From Saccharibacillus qingshengii (GTDB lineage Bacteria > Bacillota > Bacilli > Paenibacillales > Paenibacillaceae), in the NCBI RefSeq assembly GCF_013185195.1, contig NZ_JAAZWC010000037.1:1-40538 (forward strand): 40,538 bases of DNA, written 5' to 3'. A model generated the notes under the pieces. That model searched no databases, had not been told where the DNA came from, and worked only from the letters and a program-made list of their open reading frames with translations. Below, in pieces: positions 17,461 to 26,472 of this stretch (its first letter is position 1; every line of letters begins with the position of its first letter). The translations under genes and the position numbers were made by a program.

Positions 17461-18126
17461 TCAGGATATTTGCAGCAGTCCGGCCAGTCCGGCGAACGGA
17501 TTGTAGCGCTCCTCCGTTTCTGTGGAGAAGACGATTTCGGTCGCATACACGGCTTCTTCCGCCGCATTGTTGGTCTCCAGCTTCACGAATGGGTAGAGGA
17601 GACGGAACAGCTTGGCCGTATTAAAAGCATCGTCGATCGCTCTATGCTGGCTGCCGAGGAACGAGACGTTCTCCGCTTCCAGTGCTTTAGAGAGTCCGCG
17701 GCGCTGACGAGAGCTGGATCCGGGTTCTTTCAGTTCCGTATAAGCAAGCTGCAGGTCGTTATAGTTGCGAATCCAGCTTACGTCCATGCCATGGCGGCGG
17801 CATTCGCCGGTGAGCTGGTATTTGTCTTCTTTGCTCCAGGCACACAGGTGATATTCACCGTCTCCAAGCCACGTCTTGAAAGCGTCGATCGCTTCTTCAA
17901 AGCGGGGAGCTGCGTCAGCCTGTTCCTGGGTAATCCCGGTAAACTCGGTCGTCAGCCTTGAGATAATCGAACGGGACGGCTGGACGTAGGAGTGAAACAG
18001 ATCATTCATATACAGCGTGCCTTCTTGATCCGCCAACAGCTCGATTGCCCCGATCTCCAGCGTCTCTGCCAGGTGCTTCTGGGTACGAAGAACAGTGAAT
18101 TCCAGGTCGAATACGATATATTTCAT
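17461..18126 (-). CDS. DEDDh 3'-5' exonuclease, KapD-like, 221 aa
   Basis: An AGGAGAG site precedes the ATG at 18126. The first acidic pair is present (IVFDLEF, Asp7 and Glu9). The DEDDh signature reappears late as HRAIDDAFNTAKL, giving the catalytic His and Asp. The size fits the KapD/ERI-1-like group of Bacillales, where KapD is reported as a sporulation inhibitor. Substrates are expected to be RNA or DNA 3' ends. It ends 33 bases from the WYL gene's stop, with no terminator visible between them. Confidence 0.8.
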   Translation of the reverse strand: MKYIVFDLEFTVLRTQKHLAETLEIGAIELLADQEGTLYMNDLFHSYVQPSRSIISRLTTEFTGITQEQADAAPRFEEAIDAFKTWLGDGEYHLCAWSKEDKYQLTGECRRHGMDVSWIRNYNDLQLAYTELKEPGSSSRQRRGLSKALEAENVSFLGSQHRAIDDAFNTAKLFRLLYPFVKLETNNAAEEAVYATEIVFSTETEERYNPFAGLAGLLQIS

Positions 18127-18524
18127 CTCTGAATCTCTCCTCTATTTTGGCTTGGACAGGCTTGATAAGGTTATTTTAAACAAGAGTTGTGACAGCGTGC
18201 TGTCTCGAACGCTTGTTTGGTGGCAGGGGAATGTCGGAAGACCGGATTATACTGGAATCAGGAACCAGGAATTCAGCTAATCGCGCCTGCAATGTCGAAC
18301 AGTCTCTGGGCGCTATCGATCGTGCTGCTGACGGGGACCTACGCTATCGTTTCTGGAGCGGTCCGATGGAGAATCGCCAGGCAGGCGCAAGCAGCAGTAG
18401 AAGAACGGGCAGAAGAATAAGGAAGATGCCGAGGGGATAGGGGGAGAAGCTTAAAAAGGAGAGCATCCAGGAACGGTCAAGAAGAGTGTCACAGTACTAA
18501 TCCGAAAAAAAGGAGAAAAGAAAA
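18127..18524. other. Intergenic region before mcrB
   Basis: The region holds only a doubtful small ORF (18292-18420) and the mcrB ribosome site (AAAAAAAGGAGAAAAG). I see no clear promoter or repeat. Confidence 0.4.
18292..18420 (+). CDS. Possible small membrane protein, 42 aa
   Basis: One hydrophobic helix (LWALSIVLLTGTYAIVSGAV) is followed by a basic and then an acidic tail, a plausible single-pass microprotein. No good ribosome site precedes ATG 18292, so support is weak. Confidence 0.25.
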   Translation: MSNSLWALSIVLLTGTYAIVSGAVRWRIARQAQAAVEERAEE

Positions 18525-20447
18525 ATGGACGAGACAGGCATTGTACGAAGAGAACAATTTATAGAATGGATGAAAAGCCAAAAGCAGCCCAACGGAAATC
18601 CCTACGCTCCCGGAACGATTCGAAGTTATGCTTCTGCCTTGGCGGGCGCCGCCGGAAAGTTGGAAGAATCGTCCGCGCTGGAAACGACCAATCTGTTCGA
18701 AATCGGCGAGTATGATCGTTACATGAGAGTGAAGGCTGTCATTACCGCGGCGGAAGGATTTGAGGAGATCGATCGCAAAGCTCAAACCCAGGATTTTACG
18801 CAGGGACTAAAATATTACGGAGAATTTCTTGCAGACAAGGAGAATGCAGCCATGACCGAATCCGCCCGACCCGATTATTCCGAGGGAACGCCGCTCGATA
18901 AAAATATAATCCTGTACGGTCCTCCCGGAACAGGAAAGACCTATCACACCGTAATCTACGCCGTTGCCATGATCGAAAAAAGATCGCTGCAGGACGTATT
19001 GAAAGAAGCGGAAGCCGAGGATGGATACGAGAAGGTCAAAGCCCGCTACGAGGAGTATAAAGCCGCCGGGCAGATTGTTTTCACCACGTTTCACCAATCC
19101 TACGGGTACGAGGAATTTATGGAAGGCATCAAGCCGGTTATGGTTAACGGCGAAGAAGCTGGTGCGGACTCGGGCGATGTATCGTACAAGATCGAATCCG
19201 GCATTTTCAAGAAGTTCTGCGAGACAGCCGCCAATCCTCTGGTGAAGACCGACAACGATTACGGCATTCGCCAGAATCCGGTGATCTGGAAAATTTCGCT
19301 TGGCGGGGCCGGGGACAATCCGATCAAGAGGGACGGTTTCGTCAACGGAAGAATCCGCATCGGTTGGGACGGATATGGCGCGGACGGAGGCGTCAGCGAT
19401 CAGTATGCGGACGGCGGAAAAACCACGCTTAACGCGTTCATGAACGAGATGCGAAAAGGCGATCTGGTACTCGTTCTTCACGACCGCGAGACCATCGACG
19501 CAATCGGCGTCGTAACGGGCGATTACGAGTGGCTCGATGAGCTGGATCAATATAAACGCTCCCGGAGCGTAAAATGGCTTGTCAAAGAGATCAAGGAAGA
19601 TATCATGGACCTGAATGGCGGAGCGGCGCTTACGGCACTACCTGTCTACCGTCTGAACCGGATCGGGCTTGAAGATATACTCGCGATTCTGGGCAAACAC
19701 CCTGGACCGAATCCCGACTCTGTCGCCCGCGAGAACCCGAACAACTACGTCTTCATCATCGACGAAGTCAACCGCGGCAATATATCCAAGATCTTCGGCG
19801 AGCTGATCACCCTGATCGAGCCTTCCAAGCGCTTGGGCAAGCCGGAAGAAATCACCTTGAAGCTGCCGTACTCGAGCCAGCCTTTCGGCGTGCCGGATAA
19901 TGTCTATCTGCTTGCCACGATGAATACGGCGGACCGCTCTATCGCCCGGCTGGATACCGCGCTCCGCCGCCGGTTTACTTTTGCCGAGATGATGCCGCAG
20001 CCGAAACTTCTCTCCTCCCTCAAGATCAAAGGTACGGAACTGAATCCGGAAAAAATGCTGGAGATAATCAATCGGAGAATCGAAGCGCTGTACGACCGCG
20101 AGCATATGCTGGGACACGCGTATTTCCTGGGCTTAAAGAACGAACCGACGCTCGAGAAGCTGGCGCAGCTGTTCGAACATGCCGTGATCCCGCTGCTGCA
20201 GGAATATTTCTACGACGACTATGAGAAGATCCGCCTCGTGCTCGGAGATAACCGCAAGGCGGATGAGCAGGATCGCTTCATCGCGGAAGTCGGCATTAAC
20301 GCAAACGATCTGTTCGGCAGCGGCGGAGACCGTTACGTAGACGAGCGCAGGACTTACCGCATTAATCCGGAAGCATTCAAGCGGGAGGAAGCTTACCTGG
20401 GCATTTATGCGAATCCATCTGCGGCGAACGGATCGGTACAGCCATGA
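18525..20447 (+). CDS. mcrB: McrB-like GTPase of a modification-dependent restriction system, with inserted EVE-like domain, 640 aa
   Basis: This is the motor subunit of a type IV restriction system that cleaves modified DNA together with McrC. Residues 1-105 form a small helical domain resembling the core-binding fold of tyrosine recombinases. The AAA+ module starts with Walker A GPPGTGKT (132-139). Walker B with the McrB signature, FIIDEVNRGNISKIFGE, comes only at 410-426, followed by the NTAD guanine-contact motif (467-470) and LRRRF. Between them, about residues 252-380 look like an EVE/PUA-type module (VIWKISLGG, NGRIRIGWD, KGDLVLVLHD). EVE domains are known to bind modified bases, so this insertion is the likely reader. 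The gene overlaps mcrC by ATGA. Confidence 0.9.
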   Translation: MDETGIVRREQFIEWMKSQKQPNGNPYAPGTIRSYASALAGAAGKLEESSALETTNLFEIGEYDRYMRVKAVITAAEGFEEIDRKAQTQDFTQGLKYYGEFLADKENAAMTESARPDYSEGTPLDKNIILYGPPGTGKTYHTVIYAVAMIEKRSLQDVLKEAEAEDGYEKVKARYEEYKAAGQIVFTTFHQSYGYEEFMEGIKPVMVNGEEAGADSGDVSYKIESGIFKKFCETAANPLVKTDNDYGIRQNPVIWKISLGGAGDNPIKRDGFVNGRIRIGWDGYGADGGVSDQYADGGKTTLNAFMNEMRKGDLVLVLHDRETIDAIGVVTGDYEWLDELDQYKRSRSVKWLVKEIKEDIMDLNGGAALTALPVYRLNRIGLEDILAILGKHPGPNPDSVARENPNNYVFIIDEVNRGNISKIFGELITLIEPSKRLGKPEEITLKLPYSSQPFGVPDNVYLLATMNTADRSIARLDTALRRRFTFAEMMPQPKLLSSLKIKGTELNPEKMLEIINRRIEALYDREHMLGHAYFLGLKNEPTLEKLAQLFEHAVIPLLQEYFYDDYEKIRLVLGDNRKADEQDRFIAEVGINANDLFGSGGDRYVDERRTYRINPEAFKREEAYLGIYANPSAANGSVQP

Positions 20448-21784
20448 ATATGCGTCCGCCGGCTCGAGGTGAAATATTTACGGTGAGAGAATACGATACG
20501 CTGTGCCGGGGAGAGGGCGTTAAGGAGTACGGTTATTACGGTATCCCGGAAAAGACGTTCGACCAATTGGAAAAGTTCATCCTCGAGACTCCGACAGCCG
20601 GCGATCCGCTCGACGATCCCACGATGCTGTTTGTCTTGGGCAGCCGCCGGGGAGTAGGCCGTACGATTACCGCCCGCAATTATGTAGGCATGATTGCCCT
20701 GCCGGACGGCAGCGTCGTTGAGATCCTGCCCAAGCTGTACGACCGCCGTACGGAGAACCGGGAACAGTCGGCCGAACAAGCGCGGCAGACATTCCTGCAT
20801 ATGCTGCGCACGATCGGCGATATTCCGAACAAAGTCTCTCGGCAGACCGGACTCGGCACGTCGCGCAGCACCCTGCTCGATATCTTTATCCGCATGTTCG
20901 CCGCAGAAGCGCTGCTGCTGGTCAAACGGGGGTTGAAGTCGGATTATCGTGAGCACGAAGAAAATGAGCGGTTCTACAAAGGCAAGCTTCAGGTTTCAGC
21001 GCATATCCGGCACAATGCCGTACATCGGGAACGTTTCTATATCCGTTACGACGAATTCAGCATCGACCGACCGGAGAATCGGCTGATCAAGACGACAATT
21101 GAGCGGCTGATCCGTCTTACAAGCAGCAGTCATCTTCAAAAAGAACTGCGGATGCTGCTGGAAGCGTTCGATGACGTTCCGTCCTGCGCCGATCCTGCGC
21201 GGGAGTGGGACAAAGTCTCCATGGACCGCAACATGCAGGAATACCGGACCGTGCTGGATTGGTGCCGCATTTTTCTGGACAATAGAAGCTTCACCCCGCT
21301 CGGCGGAGCCGACCGCGCCTATGCGCTGCTTTTTCCGATGGAGCGGATCTTCGAACGTTATATCGCTCTGCTGCTGAAGCGCCGCCTCGCCGGTTCCGGC
21401 GTGCAGGTGAGCACGCAGGATACGGCGCACAAGCTGTTCGAAGAACCGGCGCGTTTCCCGTTGAGACCGGACATCGTGCTGCGGGGAGCGCCGTCCGGCA
21501 CGATCGTGATGGACACCAAATGGAAGAGGCTGTCCGGGCTTTATGGAAAGGACTACGGCATCTCGCAGTCGGATATGTACCAGATGTACGCCTACGGAAA
21601 AAAGTACACAGCCGGAAAAGTGATTCTGCTGTATCCCCGGGCGCATTCGGAAGACAGCTTCAAGACCCGGGTCGAATACGACAGCGGGGACGGGGTGAAG
21701 GTAGAGGTCATCATGCTGGATCTGGAGCTGGAAGAAAGATGCGTGGACGAACTGGTTAGGAGAATACGGTTTGCGGAAATTTAA
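20444..21784 (+). CDS. mcrC: McrC-like nuclease subunit, 446 aa
   Basis: The start overlaps the mcrB stop (ATGA), so the two are translationally coupled. The N-terminal half matches the McrC region that binds the McrB ring and stimulates GTP hydrolysis (VVEILPKLYD near 91-100 is typical). The C-terminal half is a PD-(D/E)XK nuclease: RPDIVLRG (Asp343) followed by IVMDTKWK (Asp357, Lys359). Length and motifs look complete. Together with McrB it should cut DNA carrying the modified base read by McrB. Confidence 0.92.
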   Translation: MNMRPPARGEIFTVREYDTLCRGEGVKEYGYYGIPEKTFDQLEKFILETPTAGDPLDDPTMLFVLGSRRGVGRTITARNYVGMIALPDGSVVEILPKLYDRRTENREQSAEQARQTFLHMLRTIGDIPNKVSRQTGLGTSRSTLLDIFIRMFAAEALLLVKRGLKSDYREHEENERFYKGKLQVSAHIRHNAVHRERFYIRYDEFSIDRPENRLIKTTIERLIRLTSSSHLQKELRMLLEAFDDVPSCADPAREWDKVSMDRNMQEYRTVLDWCRIFLDNRSFTPLGGADRAYALLFPMERIFERYIALLLKRRLAGSGVQVSTQDTAHKLFEEPARFPLRPDIVLRGAPSGTIVMDTKWKRLSGLYGKDYGISQSDMYQMYAYGKKYTAGKVILLYPRAHSEDSFKTRVEYDSGDGVKVEVIMLDLELEERCVDELVRRIRFAEI

Positions 21785-21807
21785 GAGGCATTCACTAAGC
21801 TTGGAAC

Positions 21808-21830
21808 CCGCTGCGCTCTTCGCGCAGCGG
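21808..21830. terminator. Hairpin between mcrC and the converging DUF4181-like gene
   Basis: A strong stem (CCGCTGCGC/GCGCAGCGG) lies between two converging stops, but no T-run follows on either strand. Terminator function is uncertain. It also overlaps nothing coding. Confidence 0.35.
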
Positions 21831-21832
21831 AT

Positions 21833-22189
21833 TCAGCGTAACAGATACAGCGCAAGCGCCAGCACCGCGTGCACGGCGGCCATGATCCCCGATACCACGT
21901 GCTCTCTCGTTGCGCGTACATACTTGAAGTCGATCACGGCATGCAGCAGATAGATCAAGGCCACCATACCGACAGCGGATGGCAGCGCAGTCTTTTCCGG
22001 CAGATAGTAGAGGAAGAGAAGCGCCGGGACGATCAGCAGCGCACTCAGTCCGGTATGCAGCCAGTGGTAACGCCGCTTCAGCTTCTTGTCGTTGAACACG
22101 GCACGTCCATTCACGATAAAGATGCCGAGCAGCAGCTGGACCAGGATCAGGCAGCCGATTAGAAGGGCGAATTGATTTAACTTTTCCAT
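21833..22189 (-). CDS. Small four-helix membrane protein, DUF4181-like, 118 aa
   Basis: GAGGAG lies upstream of the ATG at 22189. Four hydrophobic helices, with IVNGRAVFNDKKLKRRYHWL after the first and KYVRATREHVVSG before the last. It is a paralog of the cluster at 15,262-16,316 and is closest to the decayed member there. It sits between the intact mcrBC and the mcrC remnant. Function is unknown. Confidence 0.65.
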   Translation of the reverse strand: MEKLNQFALLIGCLILVQLLLGIFIVNGRAVFNDKKLKRRYHWLHTGLSALLIVPALLFLYYLPEKTALPSAVGMVALIYLLHAVIDFKYVRATREHVVSGIMAAVHAVLALALYLLR

Positions 22190-22345
22190 AGAACGGTATA
22201 CTCCTCAGGCGAGATTGGACGAGGATCGTCGTACTTCTTATAGACACGCCGGAATGATTAAAAGTTCGGGAAGAATAAAATTAATTTGAATGAATTTGAG
22301 TCTGAAATTATTATTTCTTTGTGAAAATTCTCATGGTGCGCGGGT

Positions 22346-22579
22346 CGGAACTACGGCATGTCGCAGAGCGATATGTATCAGGCGTATGCATGCGGGAAAA
22401 AATGATAGACGGAAAACGTCTATCTGGTGTATCCCCGGAGTCCGGCGTTCGTGGCTGAACCAGGTCGACGGATCGTATACGACAACGGGGATGGGGGGAA
22501 GGTGCAGGTGGTCATGCTGGCTCTGGAGCTGCGGCAGGAATGTATGGAGGAGCTGACGGGCCAGCTGGCAAGGGCTTAA
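22346..22579 (+). pseudogene. Remnant of a second mcrC (C-terminal end)
   Basis: Translating from 22346 gives RNYGMSQSDMYQAYACGKK, then TGA and TAG (22403-22408). The same frame continues with TENVYLVYPR and MLALELRQECMEEL to a stop at 22579. This aligns along its length with the last part of the intact McrC (KDYGISQSDMYQMYAYGKK, VILLYPR, MLDLELEERCVDEL). The piece has no start or ribosome site, two internal stops and no upstream portion. Confidence 0.8.
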
Positions 22580-22586
22580 TCCTAAC

Positions 22587-22619
22587 AAAAGGGGAGGCTT
22601 TGGAATAAGCCTCCCCTTG
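22587..22619. terminator. Terminator at the end of the XRE/ImmA/PIN operon
   Basis: AAGGGGAGGCTT pairs perfectly with AAGCCTCCCCTT around a six-base loop. On the minus strand TTTTG follows, which fits termination just past the PIN gene stop at 22632. Confidence 0.75.
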
Positions 22620-22631
22620 TATGTATGTGAA

Positions 22632-23297
22632 TTAAGTTTGAGCAAGTCTGTGGTCCAAGCGTTCCATTTTCTTTTTTCGTACATAATCAGAGTCACCTTG
22701 GCAGGATGCACTCAACAGTTTGCGGGATTCTTTTCGACTCATCAGGCCTTTTTCTACAAACAAGACGCAGAGATCTTCAAGCGTATCTTGAATGATGCGG
22801 CTTGGACTGCCTTCTTCTCCCAGGAACACGATTAGCTGCTCATCATCAATGACTTCTTGAATTTCATAATCGTTGCTGCAGATATACTGAGCGTTCAGCA
22901 GATGAGCCGCAGCCAGACAATGAATTTCGCCGAGATTTGCGGTGCTTTTGACTGGACGTCCGTCGGCAATCTTTTTTTGATTCAAGCGATGAAACCCATC
23001 GTGGATCTCTTTTACATTCTGTCTGTAGGCTTCGTATGAATCGTCGTCTAAGCAAGAAGAGTCATCCGGGTCGAATAGTGTCCATGTACCGGCATCAATA
23101 AACTGCTGGACACGTGCGTTCACCGGACCGATTTGCAGCTCTCGCAGCACCATCTGGTGAATGTAAATTTCTTCATAGAGTTGTCCAATCAAGCTTAATA
23201 CGTCACAGTTTCGATAAGCGAAGGCAACGATAATTATATTTGTATCGACAAAACTCGTCCGCCTCGTTTGCTCATTCTTCTGTTCCGCCGGATTCAT
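22632..23297 (-). CDS. PIN-domain protein, probable toxin RNase, 221 aa
   Basis: I chose ATG 23297 (AAGG upstream); it overlaps the upstream protease gene by 26 bases. An in-frame ATG at 23315 is the alternative. PIN motifs are visible: SFVDTNIII (first Asp), an Asp/Glu-rich middle, LGEIHCLAAAHLL (Glu) and ICSNDYEI (Asp). These are the metal-binding acids of this RNase fold. The basic C-terminus (RKKKMERLDHRLAQ) could bind RNA. It is third in an operon with an XRE regulator and an ImmA/IrrE protease, a layout typical of toxin-antitoxin-like stress modules. Confidence 0.75.
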   Translation of the reverse strand: MNPAEQKNEQTRRTSFVDTNIIIVAFAYRNCDVLSLIGQLYEEIYIHQMVLRELQIGPVNARVQQFIDAGTWTLFDPDDSSCLDDDSYEAYRQNVKEIHDGFHRLNQKKIADGRPVKSTANLGEIHCLAAAHLLNAQYICSNDYEIQEVIDDEQLIVFLGEEGSPSRIIQDTLEDLCVLFVEKGLMSRKESRKLLSASCQGDSDYVRKKKMERLDHRLAQT

Positions 23298-24027
23298 TCT
23301 GAATGCCTTGTACAATATGACTTTGATACTCCGCAGCTTTTTCCGGCGAAAAATTCGTGAGTTTAGAGGCAGCGCTTAATCGATCCGTAAGGCCGGACTC
23401 TAACGCCCGTTCAATATTTTGTTCATATCGGTTGAATTGAACAATAGACAGGGGCATATCCAGAGGACTGGGCGGGAGATTCAATTTTTTTCTCAAAGCT
23501 GTCCAATCTTCTTCAACAAGGTCCGGATGTTTGGAAGGACGCAGCAGGTTTAATTCGATAAGGCGTTTGGCTGTCGCGCGATAAGGCGTTGAGGCCATAT
23601 CTGCCAGCATAAAGACGATTTGCTCTACGGAAGAATTTTTGCTTAAGCGTCCCCACAATAGTCGAATCAGAGATTCGGGCATCATCAAAGCGGCAGCAAA
23701 ACGTTCTGCGGCTTTTTCCAAATCGATATTTCCGCCGATTTTGTCCAATCCAAGTACATGCCATAGCTCATGCGCAGCCGTAAAATAACGAATTCGAAGC
23801 GGATGAAAGGTGTTCAAAGCAATATACGTTTTCTCGCTTGAGTAGCTGATTGTAGCGCCGTAATAATTGCTGTCCGGAACCTCATGATACACGACGCTTG
23901 CCAGTTCTTGCAGCTTCATTTCGATACTTGGACCTATAAACACTTCGGCACCGAAATGCTCGGCAAGAGCTTGACCGGCAAAAGCTTCTCCGACATTTTT
24001 GGATGTAAAAAGAAGATTCTTGGTCAT
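23272..24027 (-). CDS. ImmA/IrrE-family metallopeptidase, 251 aa
   Basis: The start at 24027 overlaps the stop of the XRE gene (ATGA); there is no good ribosome site, so translation is coupled. The zinc-protease motif AAHELWHVLG (HELWH at residues 86-90) and the following DLEKAAERFAAALMMP (third ligand Glu) are diagnostic of COG2856. Such proteases typically cleave a partner XRE repressor when stress or mobile DNA is sensed. Here the partner would be the upstream gene, and cleavage would relieve repression of the PIN gene. The target is inferred. Confidence 0.88.
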   Translation of the reverse strand: MTKNLLFTSKNVGEAFAGQALAEHFGAEVFIGPSIEMKLQELASVVYHEVPDSNYYGATISYSSEKTYIALNTFHPLRIRYFTAAHELWHVLGLDKIGGNIDLEKAAERFAAALMMPESLIRLLWGRLSKNSSVEQIVFMLADMASTPYRATAKRLIELNLLRPSKHPDLVEEDWTALRKKLNLPPSPLDMPLSIVQFNRYEQNIERALESGLTDRLSAASKLTNFSPEKAAEYQSHIVQGIQNESGGTEE

Positions 24028-24395
24028 GCGCGGGAGGTCTCCGTGTTCCGATTCAGCATCCATTCGATACGCTCACAATCTTCGACGGCAAACACAAGCT
24101 GGTCCAAATGCCGCTTGGCCGTACGGGAATCTGCGGTTCCTCTTAAGCTGATCGTATACGCCGGCTGCTGGATGGCAGGCTCGTCAGAAGTGTCGATCAA
24201 CTGCTCAAAAGGAATACCCATAACTTCAGCTACGGCCTTCAACTGTTTGGGCTGCCAATTTCTTGTGCCTGTCAGCAGGTGTCCAAAGGAAGATTTGCTA
24301 ACTCCGATTTGATCGGCGAACCATTTGATCGACTTTCCGTTTTCCAACATCCAACTGCGAATTTTCTTGGAAGCTGCAGCCTGAGAAATAGTCAT
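24024..24395 (-). CDS. XRE-family regulator (HTH), antitoxin or repressor, 123 aa
   Basis: The start ATG at 24395 has AAAGGGG at a spacing of 8; the ATG two codons earlier is too close. Residues about 25-75 are a lambda-type HTH (WFADQIGVSKSSFGHLLTG, then QLKAVAEVMGIPFEQLI). The C-terminal tail is acidic and may hold the site cut by the ImmA-like protease. It is the first gene of the three-gene operon. A perfect 24-bp palindrome overlaps its promoter, which suggests autorepression. Confidence 0.85.
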   Translation of the reverse strand: MTISQAAASKKIRSWMLENGKSIKWFADQIGVSKSSFGHLLTGTRNWQPKQLKAVAEVMGIPFEQLIDTSDEPAIQQPAYTISLRGTADSRTAKRHLDQLVFAVEDCERIEWMLNRNTETSRA

Positions 24396-24445
24396 AACCA
24401 TAACCCCTTTCCAAAAATTCTTTATTTCGAGAAGCATTTATACTA

Positions 24446-24489
24446 ATTATAATACAGTTTATAGGCATTTTGTAGACGTCTACAAAATG
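24446..24489 (-). promoter_or_regulatory. Promoter and 24-bp perfect palindromic operator of the XRE/ImmA/PIN operon
   Basis: On the minus strand a perfect TATAAT (24446-24451) lies about 50 bases before the XRE start. The palindrome at 24466-24489 has two 12-base arms (CATTTTGTAGAC and its exact complement) and covers the -35 region (TACAAA at 17-base spacing). The position is ideal for autorepression by a dimeric HTH protein. Confidence 0.7.
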
Positions 24490-24617
24490 ATTTTAAAGGT
24501 AGGAACACACCAGAGGGTTAGATGGCTTGATAATTCCCAGGCATATCCTCGACTGTTAAAGAAGAATTTAGAAAAAAAGTGGTAATTCGGTTCCAAAATG
24601 GCGATAACCAAGTTACA

Positions 24618-24652
24618 ATAGGTCATAGGTAAGTATGAAACTCATGACCTAT
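24618..24652. repeat. Inverted repeat of unknown role
   Basis: ATAGGTCAT and ATGACCTAT are perfect 9-base arms around 17 bases. A run of seven Ts comes about 20 bases later. It lies between the XRE promoter and the helicase remnant. It could be an operator or an RNA hairpin. Confidence 0.35.
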
Positions 24653-24821
24653 GTCGGAGGGCCCGGTTAGAGTGTTTTTTTGTGGGAACTTTCATTTTAA
24701 ATCTTGGCTTTAATGGCTGACGACACCGCTTCATATTTATATTGCTTTGCTATCCATCACGCCAGATTCCGGAAGCACCGGACCTCTTCACGGGATCTGT
24801 CTCATCAGGGAGTGACACCTT

Positions 24822-26472
24822 ATGGCCTATATGATCCCGGAAACCGTGCCCCGTACAGCGACCGCAGGCGAACGCCTGCTGTTCCACACGCTCCGCGAAC
24901 ACCTTCCCGACGATTACATCGTCTACTATGAACCCCAAATCGCCGGCCGTCGTCCCGACTATGTCGTGATCGGACCGGATCTTGGCATGCTCGTGCTTGA
25001 AGTGAAGGACTATACCGAGAGCACGCTGTACGAACTCTATCCCGACGAATGGCGTATCTATAACACGAAGGGCGAGCTGCATACCGTCAGCAATCCGCTG
25101 CATCAGGCTCGTACCTATGCTTTTAATATCGTGGACAAACTCAAAAAAGACAAAAGCTTGATCAAAGTCGGCGGGAGCCATTACGGCAGACTCAAATTCC
25201 GGTTCGGCTTCGGCGTCGTGTTCACTCGGATGCGCGAGACGCATATCGTCAAGCACCAACTGCACCGCGTGATCGATCCGCAGTTCCTGCTGACCCGGGA
25301 CGATATCGATACGGAAAACGAAAGCTTCGACGGTACCGCGCTGCTGGAGCGGATGCTGGGCATGTTCAATTTTCCTTTTCACGCAAGCCAACTGCTGAGC
25401 GCGGAAGACGTCAAAGCGATCCGCTACCATCTGTTCCCCGAAGTGCGCATCAGCGCGGAGTTCAAGCTGCCGTCGCATTACGACGATCAGCTGCTGCTGT
25501 CGCTGCACAATCTGCAGGCGATGGATCTGCATCAGGAAGCGCTGGCACGTCAGCTCGGCGACAAGAACCGCCTGATCCGAGGCGTCGCCGGCAGCGGCAA
25601 GACGCTCATCCTGTCCGCCCGCGCCCGCCTGCTGTCGAAGGAACATCCGGACTGGAAGATTCTCGTGCTCTGCTACGGCATCCCACTGTCCCGTGTGCTC
25701 AAAGGCATGATCCAGAAGATGCTGGAAGAACCGGAAGACCTGTTCGACTTTGCTGATAGGTGTACAGGCGAGAATGGCAATTCGGCTGCCAAGAAGCACA
25801 ATATCGAAACGGCGACTTTCCATGAATGGCTGTGGAACGCGCTGCGTATCCGGGACGATGGAATCGACACGCTGCTGCCCAAGATCGATCGCGGCGAGAC
25901 CATCCTGCCCAAATACGACGCGATCCTGATCGACGAAGGCCAGGACTTCGAACCGTCTTGGCTGGAACTGCTGAGCAAGGTGCTGAACCCGGAAACTCAG
26001 TCGCTTTTACCGCAACACGTCGCAGATCGTCGGCTTTGCCTGGGACTTTTACCGCACGCATTCGGCTCTGAAGGATCGCGTCAAGGAAGGCAGCAGCATC
26101 GAAGGCGTCGAGATCATCCCGCCCCAGAGCACCAAGCGCAAAGGCGCGGAGCCGATCATCAGGCAGTGCGCCAACTTCAACGAAGAAGCCGCCTGGGTCG
26201 CTGCCGCGATCCGGAAGCTGCATGACGAGAAAAAAGTGCCGTATGCGGAGATCGCGATTCTGTACCGGGTGCGGAACAACTACTCGTATTCGTATGTAGA
26301 TCGGCTGCGAAAAGAGTTGGATCGATTGGAGATTCCGCACGACTGGATCGCGGAGAATCCGGCGCCCAAACGGGCTTATGATCGGGGAGCGGATAAAGTG
26401 AAGCTGTCGACGATCGACAGTTCGAATCGGGATGACTCGGGCGATGGATTGGTTGTTTTTGAGTTATTGTAA
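24822..26472 (+). pseudogene. NERD-UvrD helicase gene, broken by an internal deletion and a truncated 3' end
   Basis: GGGAG precedes ATG 24822. Residues 1-130 are a NERD nuclease-like domain (RRPDYVVIG, Asp46; LVLEVKDY, Glu60 and Lys62). Walker A is at about 254-263 (GVAGSGKTLIL) and Walker B at 367-377 (ILIDEGQDFEP). Near 26005, after LNPETQSL, the frame is lost. The family sequence resumes in the next frame as FYRNTSQIVGF and runs to KLSTIDSS, where the KGL(D/E)F helicase motif should follow. Instead an odd tail ends at 26472. Compared with typical members, about 50 residues are missing at the first lesion and the whole C-terminal helicase part at the second. Codon use is GC-rich, like the resident genes. 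Confidence 0.8.
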
